In this document: one piece after another, positions 5,229-11,597 of the stretch
How positions within the stretch are numbered: position 1 is the stretch's first letter
How the letters are laid out: each line of letters opens with the position of its first letter
Source: Dysgonamonadaceae bacterium
GTDB taxonomy: Bacteria; Bacteroidota; Bacteroidia; Bacteroidales; Azobacteroidaceae
Assembly (NCBI GenBank): GCA_031276105.1
Contig: JAISNS010000215.1
Coordinates: 1-11,597, forward strand
Direction: 5' to 3'
Length of the DNA: 11,597 bases
The notes under the pieces: model-generated
The model's input: only the letters and a program-made list of their open reading frames with translations
What the model was told of the DNA's origin: nothing
Database searches by the model: none
Program-made: the position numbers and the translations under genes

Positions 5229-5921
5229 TTATTCAACAGATTTTTCCTCTGTCCACTTTCCTCGTGGGCCAAAGATTTTCGATCCGATGCGGACAATCGT
5301 AGCGCCTTCTTCCAGAGCAATCGGATAATCGTCCGTCATTCCCATGGATAATTCGTGGAAAGATGCGCCGGAAGGAAAATAAGCGGCTTTCATCTGTTGG
5401 AAAAAAACATTTAAACCGTGAAATTCTTGGCGGATTTGTTCCTTTTCATCGGTAAAAGTAGCCATTCCCATCAGTCCCGACAAGTGCAGATAGGGAAAAG
5501 TTGCAAAAACGCCTGTTTTCAATAATTCTTCGACTTCATCGAAAGAAAATCCGAATTTATGTTCTTCCTGAGCAATGTGAATTTGAAGCAAAACGTTTAT
5601 TTGGCGGTTAAATTTGGCGGCTTCTTTATTCACTTCCGACAAGAGTTTTACGCTGTCTATACTGTGAATGGTATCGATGAAAGGGGCAATCTGCTTCACC
5701 TTGTTCAGTTGCAAATGCCCGATGAAATGCCATTCGACGTCTTTCGGCAAGTGTTCGTATTTGGGTAGCAATTCCTGCACGCGACTTTCGCCGAAAATCC
5801 GCTGACCGGAGTCATAAGCCTCTTGAATCGCCGTTTCGGGATGAAATTTGGAAACGGCAACTAAGCGAATGTTTTCGGGCAATTCGTTTTTTAAGCGATT
5901 CAATCGGGCGGAAATACTCAT
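5229..5921 (-). CDS. yggS: YggS/PLPBP family pyridoxal-5'-phosphate homeostasis protein
   Basis: YggS (PROSC/PLPBP) proteins bind PLP on a lysine in a TIM-barrel like that of alanine racemase and help keep PLP and amino-acid pools balanced. No separate enzyme activity is established. The 230 residues show AVSKFHP with PLP lysine Lys25, FGESRVQE (43-50), WHFIGHLQLNK (64-74), LSGLMGMA (147-154), LSMGMTDDYPIALEEGAT (191-208) and VRIGSKIFGPR (210-220), all as in the family. The start ATG at 5921 overlaps the DUF4494 stop as ATGA, so it is translated as the last gene of engB-DUF4494-yggS or at least DUF4494-yggS. The C-terminus GKWTEEKSVE is short and variable. Complete and ordinary. Confidence 0.95.
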   Translation of the reverse strand: MSISARLNRLKNELPENIRLVAVSKFHPETAIQEAYDSGQRIFGESRVQELLPKYEHLPKDVEWHFIGHLQLNKVKQIAPFIDTIHSIDSVKLLSEVNKEAAKFNRQINVLLQIHIAQEEHKFGFSFDEVEELLKTGVFATFPYLHLSGLMGMATFTDEKEQIRQEFHGLNVFFQQMKAAYFPSGASFHELSMGMTDDYPIALEEGATIVRIGSKIFGPRGKWTEEKSVE

Positions 5922-6376
5922 TCTTCCGGTTTTTCTGTCGCTGTTTTTGCATCGGCGGAGAAAGGGAAAACGTCCATAATCAGGGTTTCAACGACCGAAG
6001 CAATCGTATAATCCGCCATGCTTCCTTTCATTCCTTCTTCCAATACGGCAATGGCTTCTTTGAGGGTTGAGGCCTGCGCCAGCATTTGAACGGCTGTCTT
6101 CTTTTCCGCGCCACTTTTTTCGTCCAAGGTGATGAAATAGACTTTTATCCGGTAATAACGGTCGCCCAACTCATTAAAAAATAATTCACTGATGCGCGCG
6201 CGTTTAATATCGGCGATCGTAAATTCGCCCGATATATACGGCTTAATTTCTTCAATGATCCGCGCTTCCGCTTCCGTAAACGAAAGGGCGTCTACCAAAT
6301 AAGGTTCGGTTACTTTCTTCAGAACCCCATTTTCCATTGTTTTTTCGTAAGAAACTCTACATTCAAACCAATTCAT
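5918..6376 (-). CDS. DUF4494 domain protein
   Basis: This 152-residue protein matches the DUF4494 family, known from Bacteroidota and without assigned function. The opening MNWFECRVSYEKTMENG and the block VTEPYLVDALSFTEAEARI (22-40) are, from memory, the most recognisable family features. The middle part (EFTIADIKRARISEL, then YYRIKVYFITLDE) predicts strands and helices with no signal peptide or membrane segment, so it is likely cytoplasmic. The C-terminus is rich in Ala, Lys and Glu. The frame is open upstream to a possible ATG at 6442, but those extra 22 codons are heptad-repeat sequence, so ATG 6376 is chosen. It overlaps yggS by 4 nt (ATGA), suggesting coupled translation. The reason for pairing with yggS is unknown. 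Confidence 0.88.
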   Translation of the reverse strand: MNWFECRVSYEKTMENGVLKKVTEPYLVDALSFTEAEARIIEEIKPYISGEFTIADIKRARISELFFNELGDRYYRIKVYFITLDEKSGAEKKTAVQMLAQASTLKEAIAVLEEGMKGSMADYTIASVVETLIMDVFPFSADAKTATEKPEE

Positions 6377-6386
6377 ACGTTTTATA

Positions 6387-6455
6387 GTTATGAGTGATGA
6401 ATTATGAGTGATGAATCGTTCGGCGAACAACTCATCACTCATATTAATTCATAAC
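6387..6455. repeat. Inverted pair of heptanucleotide arrays between engB and DUF4494
   Basis: On the plus strand 6387-6414 reads GTTATGA, GTGATGA, ATTATGA, GTGATGA. From 6432 to 6455 the same family runs in the opposite direction (TCATCAC, a 10-nt variant, TCATAAC). ATGAGTGATGA (6404-6414) and TCATCACTCAT (6432-6442) are perfect 11-bp inverted copies around a 17-nt loop that itself contains GTTC/GAAC. The right array provides the engB stop codon (TTA-TGA, minus strand). On the engB-sense strand this is a stable hairpin between the two genes and could act as a processing site or partial terminator. There is no U-run. Confidence 0.75.
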
Positions 6456-7045
6456 TTCTTATTTATTTTTTCGATATAATCCAAAATTTCGTCTTTGCCC
6501 TTTTTATGTTCCGCCGAAGTACAGAAAACGGGCGGAAGTTCTTCCCATGTTTCCAACAAACGGGCTTTGTAGTTGTCCACATTTTCTTTCAGTTTGCTTT
6601 GGGAAATCTTGTCGATCTTCGTAAAAATAATCGCAAAAGGGATACCGTTTTCGCCCAATTGATCGATAAATTCCAGATCAATTTTCTGCGGTTCGAGCCG
6701 GCAATCCAGCAAAACAAAAAGATTGGTCAACGCTTCGCGTTCATCCAGATAAGCGCCGATGATTTCGCGGATTTTTTCGCGGCCACTCTTTCCCCGCCGT
6801 GCATAACCGTAACCCGGCAAATCGACCAGATACCATTCGTCGTTAATCAGGAAATGATTGATCAGTTGCGTTTTTCCGGGGGTAGAGGAAGTCAGCGCCA
6901 AGCCTTTTCTACCGGTCAGCATGTTAATCAGGGACGATTTTCCTACGTTGGAACGGCCAATAAATGCGTATTCCGGTCGCCCGTCGCCGGGACATTTTCC
7001 GGGATCGGTGTTACTGACTACAAATTCGGCTTTTTTTATGTTCAT
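6449..7045 (-). CDS. engB: Ribosome biogenesis GTPase EngB (YsxC/YihA)
   Basis: EngB is an essential GTPase of large ribosomal subunit assembly in many bacteria. The 198 residues contain all G motifs: G1 GRSNVGKS (30-37), the G2 region TSSTPGKTQ (52-60), G3 DLPGYG (75-80), G4 TKID (142-145) and G5 TSAEHKKG (176-183). The N-terminus [14 protein letters not shown] is the common form in Bacteroidota and has no alternative start nearby. The promoter element TACCTTTG lies 28 nt upstream on the minus strand. The stop codon TGA is within the heptad repeat, and the C-terminus KINKKL shows no sign of truncation. DUF4494 and yggS follow in the same direction after a 72-nt gap with a hairpin. Confidence 0.96.
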   Translation of the reverse strand: MNIKKAEFVVSNTDPGKCPGDGRPEYAFIGRSNVGKSSLINMLTGRKGLALTSSTPGKTQLINHFLINDEWYLVDLPGYGYARRGKSGREKIREIIGAYLDEREALTNLFVLLDCRLEPQKIDLEFIDQLGENGIPFAIIFTKIDKISQSKLKENVDNYKARLLETWEELPPVFCTSAEHKKGKDEILDYIEKINKKL

Positions 7046-7072
7046 TGTTCAACGATTATTAAAAACGAGCGA

Positions 7073-7080
7073 CAAAGGTA
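7073..7080 (-). promoter_or_regulatory. -7 element of the engB promoter
   Basis: The minus strand reads TACCTTTG, the consensus Bacteroidetes -7 box, with about 20-25 nt to ATG 7045 after the expected start. At the proper distance upstream only a weak -33 match (CTGA) is present. Confidence 0.6.
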
Positions 7081-7164
7081 GCATTTTTTGGCGAGATATT
7101 CAGGCTGCCGGATTATATTGCAATTACCCGGATGTTAAAAACTTCAAATATCCCGAAATTGTCG

Positions 7165-7193
7165 CTTTACCTAAAAAGTTTTTCATGGTAAAG
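7165..7193. terminator. Possible terminator hairpin after the SNF2 gene
   Basis: CTTTACC (7165-7171) and GGTAAAG (7187-7193) are perfect 7-bp inverted copies with a 15-nt loop, 9 nt beyond the SNF2 stop codon on the minus strand. The stem is only moderately GC-rich and no U-run follows, so it is a weak candidate. The rest of 7081-7164 is unassigned spacer. Confidence 0.35.
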
Positions 7194-7201
7194 TATAACG
7201 G

Positions 7202-10200
7202 TTAATCCCGATCTTTTATCAAAGCAATCAGTTCGTTGATCGACAGGCGGGCCGACCGGTCGCTGCCTTCGAGCAGGGATTCCGCCAAATCGCGCTTGGT
7301 GTGATGAAGTTGAATGATTTTCTCCTCGATTGTGTTTTCGGCCACCAGACGATACACGGTAACCGGACGGGTTTGTCCGATGCGGTGAGCGCGGTCGGAC
7401 GCCTGATCTTCGACAGCCGGATTCCACCACGGGTCGAGGTGGATGACGAAGTCGGCGGCCGTGAGGTTCAGTCCCAAACCTCCGGCTTTCAGGCTGATGA
7501 GGAAAAGATCGCCTTCACCGTTCTGGAATTTGCGAACGCTTTTTTCCCGGTCGGGCATCGACGACGAGCCGTCGAGGTACTGATAGGTAACGCCCTGTTC
7601 GTCTAAGGCTTTCCTGACGATGGAAAGATGCGAAACGAACTGACTGAACACGAGCGCGCGGTGTTTGTTTTCTTTCAATTCGCTCACTATTTCGAGGAAA
7701 GCAGCCAGTTTGGACGAGGGGATATGAATGTCTTTGTCGATCAACAGCGGGTTGCAACTGGCTTGACGCAGTTTGGTGATTTCCGCCAGCGCCTGTATAG
7801 GCTTTGCGCTTCCCGACGTATCGCTTCCCGTTAAGTTGGCGATGGCCTGCCGGCGCAAGGCCTCGTAGAAAGCCATTTCCTCGTTGGAAAGCTGTATTTT
7901 TTTCACGATTTCGGTTTTCGGCGGCAATTCGTCTAATACGGACGACTTGGTACGGCGGAGGATAAACGGCGTAATCAGTTTTTTCAGGTATTTGCGCGTC
8001 TTTTCGTCGTCCGATTTGATGAATGTGTCGGTAAAATGCTGCAAACTGCCCAGCAAACCGGGGTTCGTAAAGTTGAACAAGTTCCACACTTCGCCCAAGT
8101 GATTTTGTATGGGCGTACCGGTCAGCACAATCCGGAAAGCCGCTTTCAGTTGCATACTGGCTTTGGACGTCTTGGTTGCGTAGTTTTTGATGGCGTGAGC
8201 CTCGTCGAGTACGGCGGTGGCAAACGACGGTTCGCCGAGCAGTTGCTCTTCCGATTGAAGCAATCCGTAAGAAGTGATCAGCAGATCGCCGGCTTCGAGT
8301 GTGCGGACAATCTCCTGCCGGTTGTTTGTGCTGTTGCCTAAGGTTTTGACGCGCAAGGTCGGAGCGAATCGTTCGACTTCGCTTATCCAGTTTCCGACAA
8401 CCGATACCGGACAGTCGACTAAGGCGGGGCCGGCGGCGGCGCGATGCAAAAGCAGCGCCAGCGTTTGGACGGTTTTTCCCAAACCCATGTCGTCGGCCAA
8501 GCAGGCGCCGCCTTCCCATTCCGCCAAATAAGCCATCCATCGGAAGCCTTCTTCCTGATAATTGCGGAGTTCGGCCTGCAAGGTAGCCGGAACAGCTATT
8601 TCGCCCGGATGGTTGTTGAGGCGTTCCCGGAATTGTTTCCACGACTTGTCGGCTTTCAAATTCGGCACATTTCCAAAGAAATCGTCCAACGCGACCGACG
8701 CAAATTTATTCAATTGAATTTCATCTTTCTTGGAAGTCGTTGTATATAAACGCAGAGCGTCTAACTGTTTCTTCAAGTCGCGGCTCAGGGCGATAAATTC
8801 GCCGGAGCTTAGCTCAATAAATCGGTTGTGTCCGGAGGCAGTCAGCGTAAGCAGTTGTTGGAGAGAAATAACGGTTTCTTCGTTCAGCCGGAGTTCGCCC
8901 TGCAAATCAAACCAGTTCAAATGGCTTTTCACTCTCAGGTGCAACTGGCCGAAATTGGCGGTTCCCCGTATTTTGTATCGTTCGCCTTCCGGCCATTCGA
9001 CGACGCAGGCGTCTGTATGTCCGGATAAAATATCCAGCAGGTGAAGGGAATCCAGCGGGTCGTCGAAAGCAATCAAGTCGTTTGTAATCGAAAGACTTTC
9101 CAAACTTTGAATATCATCCATCAGCTGCCGTTCGTTGTCCGATTCGGCTTTCAAGTTGCGTTTTACCTGCAACTGAACGTCATTTTCATTGGCAATCAAT
9201 ACCTTTCCGCCTTTCCCAGGTTTGCAGTAAGGGGGATGCGTTCCGAACGGTTTGACGAATAATTCGGCTTTCAGTCCGTCGCCGAACGGCAGGAGTTGCA
9301 CGCGGATGCGGGAATCGGTGGGCGTTTCCTTGACGGTTGTCCGGGCGCTTTCCGAGGCCAGCAAATCGGAATGAACGTCCATGCCTTGCGCGCTGAACGT
9401 TCCGAGAAGAGCGATTAACTTTTCTTTTCCCGATTCGGGAACGACAATCTGTTGATCGGTGATGACTTGCAAAATCTGTTTCTGTTGCGGCGTCAGTGCA
9501 TATATTTTGTAGCGGGTATTTGTTTCTTTTTGCACGATTATTTTTTCGGAATAATCTTCCACATCGGAAGAAAGGAGATATCCGTTCTTTGACTTGACGA
9601 CGCTAATAATGGGTTGTGCGGCAACAAATTCGATGGGAATATCGTTGCTGTTGGCCAAAAAGATGTAAGGATGGCCGATTAAGGCGGGGAAAATGTCTTT
9701 GTCGAACGAGTATTGATCGCTGTAATAATAGTCGCGGGAATATTTAACGGTTTGCGCTATCCGGAAGTCCTGCGGAGTCATTCCCTGCGCTTTTCCTTCA
9801 AAAAGGGTTTTCAGTGCGATATTTCGGCCGGTTGACCAGCCTTTGACTTGCCGGGTTTGCAGTACCGGCTGAATATAGTTGTGTTTGGGATTGAAATAAT
9901 AGACGACTCGGACTTTGTTTTCGCCGTTCGGGGTCGTTTTCTGGGCGGCAGATTTCAAACCCAGCAGCAGATTCAGCGATTTTTCCCATTCTTCCTGAAA
10001 GGAGAGTTGCGACAAAACCGGCTGATAGGGAAGTTCGGCGGCAATTTTACGGAACAATTCTTTTGAACGTTCATCTCCCAACCACTCACGAGCGATATAA
10101 GCTGCCTCGTAAGCAATTAACAGATAACCGGAAAGATACGTTTTTTCCGCAATTCCGAAAATGGAATCCGAATAGCTGAGCGGGGGATTTTTCCTTGCCA

Positions 10201-11287
10201 AATAGAGCGATAAAAGGCTTAATAACGAAAGTATATTGACCTCTTTATTGGCGATATTCGATAGCAGATCGCTCAACTTTTCTGCGATTGTTCCTTTCTT
10301 GTTCAACGCGTTATTGACAGCCGCTTCAAACAAATACAACAAAACGAGTTGGTTTGAGGCAGGCGGTTTTTCCATCCAGAGGCTTATTTTTTGTAGGGCA
10401 AGCGTTCCCGCTTCGTCCATACTCATCAGTGTAATCAGATAATAGAAAGCTAAATACGGAGTTGTCGGCAGCGGTATTCCTCGCTGTTCTCTTCGTTGTA
10501 TTTTTAATCCTTTTTCGAACCACTCAGAAGCTTCTTTTTTATTTCCGGCAATTATTTCCCGTACTGCCTGATAAAACAATTGCTGTTCGTCTTGACTTTT
10601 CGGATCAATCTCGTTGAAGCGTCCGGAGAAAAAATCGACCGCCGACCGAATACCGGTCCTTTCGGCGAGTTTCTCATATTTCGACAGGTGTTCGACCCGT
10701 TCAAAAAAGCGACAAGTTTCGGTCAGTGAATTTACATTAAAAATGGTTTCATTGATCGTAAAGAATAACGCCTTTTGTATCAAATTATCATCAATTAAGC
10801 TCAGGTATTTTTCGTATTTTTCATCCCGAATCAATCGGCTGTAAAATTCCAAGCCATACAAAGAAAGAGAAAGTAACAGTTGTTTTTCATAGTTTTTATA
10901 TTCCGCTTGCTTGTGGAGGAGGGTGTAGAGGCAATTGCGAATATCTTTCAGTTCGTGGTTCGTATTATAAATATAAAGATTAAGGATCTCCCTGCCGGGT
11001 GTTTTCCAATATCGTTCAAAATCAGTCAGTTCCGGATAGATGTAGAGCATGAAATCAATTTCTACCTGATATTTTGCTCTCCAATCCTTTGAGAGATAGA
11101 ATAATTGTTGTTTAATCGCATCCTCCAGAACGCTTTTAATCAACCGTTGCTTTTTTATTTGTGGATTGGTTAATAATTGAGCGATGTCGCCCTCCAGAAA
11201 GTCGACCGCTTGGAAAGCCGCCAATTTCAATATCTGTTTCTTCTCGTCGGGGAGAGAATTATAAAAATCAATTTGCGATTGAGTCAT
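7202..11287 (-). CDS. SNF2/Rad54-type ATPase (Swi2/Snf2 helicase family), 1361 aa
   Basis: SNF2 enzymes use ATP to translocate on double-stranded DNA and shift bound proteins; bacterial relatives include RNA-polymerase recycling RapA. The motor fills residues about 900-1345: LRNYQEEG (907-914), Walker A DDMGLGKT (932-939), motif Ia region DCPVSVVGNW, DEAH (1028-1031), LTGTP (1055-1059), ALVFSQF (1211-1217), SLKAGGLGLNLT (1265-1276) and DQASDRAHRIGQ (1294-1305), all intact. Residues 1-450 appear all-helical and repeat-like (many LLxLL-type runs). Residues 455-890 look beta-rich and have no motif I recognise. I see no SWIM zinc finger. The start ATG 11287 lies about 40 nt from a TACCTTTG box. 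It stands alone, with spacers on both sides. Its GC content seems higher than that of the ATPase region. The role is unknown: chromosomal DNA transaction is most likely, and defence is possible but unsupported by neighbours. Confidence 0.93.
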   Translation of the reverse strand: MTQSQIDFYNSLPDEKKQILKLAAFQAVDFLEGDIAQLLTNPQIKKQRLIKSVLEDAIKQQLFYLSKDWRAKYQVEIDFMLYIYPELTDFERYWKTPGREILNLYIYNTNHELKDIRNCLYTLLHKQAEYKNYEKQLLLSLSLYGLEFYSRLIRDEKYEKYLSLIDDNLIQKALFFTINETIFNVNSLTETCRFFERVEHLSKYEKLAERTGIRSAVDFFSGRFNEIDPKSQDEQQLFYQAVREIIAGNKKEASEWFEKGLKIQRREQRGIPLPTTPYLAFYYLITLMSMDEAGTLALQKISLWMEKPPASNQLVLLYLFEAAVNNALNKKGTIAEKLSDLLSNIANKEVNILSLLSLLSLYLARKNPPLSYSDSIFGIAEKTYLSGYLLIAYEAAYIAREWLGDERSKELFRKIAAELPYQPVLSQLSFQEEWEKSLNLLLGLKSAAQKTTPNGENKVRVVYYFNPKHNYIQPVLQTRQVKGWSTGRNIALKTLFEGKAQGMTPQDFRIAQTVKYSRDYYYSDQYSFDKDIFPALIGHPYIFLANSNDIPIEFVAAQPIISVVKSKNGYLLSSDVEDYSEKIIVQKETNTRYKIYALTPQQKQILQVITDQQIVVPESGKEKLIALLGTFSAQGMDVHSDLLASESARTTVKETPTDSRIRVQLLPFGDGLKAELFVKPFGTHPPYCKPGKGGKVLIANENDVQLQVKRNLKAESDNERQLMDDIQSLESLSITNDLIAFDDPLDSLHLLDILSGHTDACVVEWPEGERYKIRGTANFGQLHLRVKSHLNWFDLQGELRLNEETVISLQQLLTLTASGHNRFIELSSGEFIALSRDLKKQLDALRLYTTTSKKDEIQLNKFASVALDDFFGNVPNLKADKSWKQFRERLNNHPGEIAVPATLQAELRNYQEEGFRWMAYLAEWEGGACLADDMGLGKTVQTLALLLHRAAAGPALVDCPVSVVGNWISEVERFAPTLRVKTLGNSTNNRQEIVRTLEAGDLLITSYGLLQSEEQLLGEPSFATAVLDEAHAIKNYATKTSKASMQLKAAFRIVLTGTPIQNHLGEVWNLFNFTNPGLLGSLQHFTDTFIKSDDEKTRKYLKKLITPFILRRTKSSVLDELPPKTEIVKKIQLSNEEMAFYEALRRQAIANLTGSDTSGSAKPIQALAEITKLRQASCNPLLIDKDIHIPSSKLAAFLEIVSELKENKHRALVFSQFVSHLSIVRKALDEQGVTYQYLDGSSSMPDREKSVRKFQNGEGDLFLISLKAGGLGLNLTAADFVIHLDPWWNPAVEDQASDRAHRIGQTRPVTVYRLVAENTIEEKIIQLHHTKRDLAESLLEGSDRSARLSINELIALIKDRD

Positions 11288-11327
11288 AGAAATTATAATG
11301 CTTGTTGTTATAGTAAAAATGAAGCCG

Positions 11328-11335
11328 CAAAGGTA
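11328..11335 (-). promoter_or_regulatory. -7 element of the SNF2 gene promoter
   Basis: TACCTTTG on the minus strand matches the Bacteroidetes -7 consensus. The leader to ATG 11287 is about 35 nt. No good -33 box lies 19-21 bp upstream; that position is taken by the heptad repeat at 11351-11385. Confidence 0.6.
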
Positions 11336-11350
11336 CGATTAAATTTCCGA

Positions 11351-11385
11351 ATTATGAGTTATAAATTATAAATTATGAATTACGC
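11351..11385 (+). repeat. Heptanucleotide repeat upstream of the SNF2 gene
   Basis: Five 7-bp units, ATTATGA, GTTATAA, ATTATAA, ATTATGA and ATTACGC, the same family as those near miaA and engB. It covers the place where the -33 box of the SNF2 promoter should be. Confidence 0.7.
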
Positions 11386-11404
11386 AAAGCGCGGCACAAT
11401 GGAA

Positions 11405-11439
11405 CGCGGATAACACGGATTAAGCGGATGATCGCGGAT
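11405..11439 (+). repeat. CGGAT short tandem repeat
   Basis: CGGAT occurs at 11407, 11416, 11425 and 11435, spaced 9, 9 and 10 bp, within units such as CGCGGATAA and CACGGATTAA. I recall similar CGCGGAT/CACGGAT strings as dispersed intergenic repeats in Bacteroidota. No gene is seen in 11288-11597. Confidence 0.6.
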
Positions 11440-11494
11440 TTTTATAACAAGGGGTTGCAACCTATTCGTGTTCGGAAGATTGTCGCATTGCGGT

Positions 11495-11597
11495 ACGCCG
11501 GTAGGCGTAGCCTGTGAATAACCCCCGGATTTATCCGGGGGTAAACGTAGCCTCTTCCCCCAGTAACGCCGGTAGGCGTACCCTGTGAATAACCCCC
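11495..11597 (+). repeat. Direct repeat with 71-bp period and hairpins, continuing past the window
   Basis: A 32-bp sequence beginning ACGCCGGTAGGCGTA and ending GTGAATAACCCCC is present at 11495-11526 and again at 11566-11597, with one mismatch (G to C at the sixteenth base). Between the copies is a strong hairpin: ACCCCCGGAT (11521-11530) against ATCCGGGGGT (11533-11542). Each copy starts with a small hairpin, ACGCC/GGCGT around GGTA. The second copy is cut by the window end, so the number of units is unknown. Probable role: dispersed palindromic intergenic repeat. The interval 11440-11494 shows nothing recognisable. Confidence 0.75.

Noticed and set aside
6377..6442. 22-residue N-terminal extension of the DUF4494 protein
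   Set aside because: The extension is translated heptad repeat (ITHNSSLIT and similar); the family begins at MNWFEC.
6506..7205. Plus-strand open frames opposite engB
   Set aside because: Antisense shadows of the engB coding sequence; no conserved motifs, and engB is certain on the minus strand.
7515..8642. 375-codon open frame on the minus strand within the SNF2 gene
   Set aside because: Shifted-frame shadow of the SNF2 coding sequence, with Arg-rich low-quality translation and no motifs. The SNF2 frame has all helicase motifs.

Overview
The window looks like part of a Bacteroidales (phylum Bacteroidota) chromosome. Five lines of evidence agree. The left edge carries the C-terminal tail of a type IX secretion (T9SS) cargo protein. 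Several genes have the Bacteroidetes promoter form TTTG-N19-TAnnTTTG (best at 1938-1968 and 4514-4544). Shine-Dalgarno sequences are not evident. A DUF4494 gene and the Bacteroidetes-type AAA/DUF4143 ATPase are both present. I cannot name the genus.

Left part, plus strand. After the secreted-protein tail (2-112) comes about 630 bp without a convincing gene. It holds a block of strong hairpins (191-441) and then four 33-bp tandem repeats, each built on the palindrome GTTCTTTnnAAAGAAC (596-727). The array runs straight into the promoter of an AAA ATPase (742-1935). Next are efp (translation factor EF-P), a C-rich and inverted-repeat spacer, and radC followed 14 bp later by a miaA-type tRNA A37 prenyltransferase. 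A higBA toxin-antitoxin pair with its own palindromic promoter ends the plus-strand block at 5196.

Right part, minus strand, convergent with the left. engB (ribosome-assembly GTPase) is followed by a DUF4494 gene and a YggS/PLPBP gene that overlap by ATGA. Further right a single 4.1-kb gene encodes a 1361-residue SNF2/Rad54-type ATPase with about 900 residues of uncharacterised N-terminal sequence. The right edge is a repeat-rich spacer.

Most genes are ordinary housekeeping genes (efp, radC, miaA, engB, yggS). The accessory parts are the ATPase with its repeat array and hairpin block, and higBA. The strongest candidate for something undescribed is the ATPase with its four-site, 33-bp-phased operator-like array. 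Also notable are heptanucleotide tandem repeats (RTTATGA type) at gene borders, which supply start or stop codons to miaA and engB, and a run of hairpins whose loops are all of the C(GNA)G kind. No rRNA, tRNA, CRISPR array or transposase gene was found.
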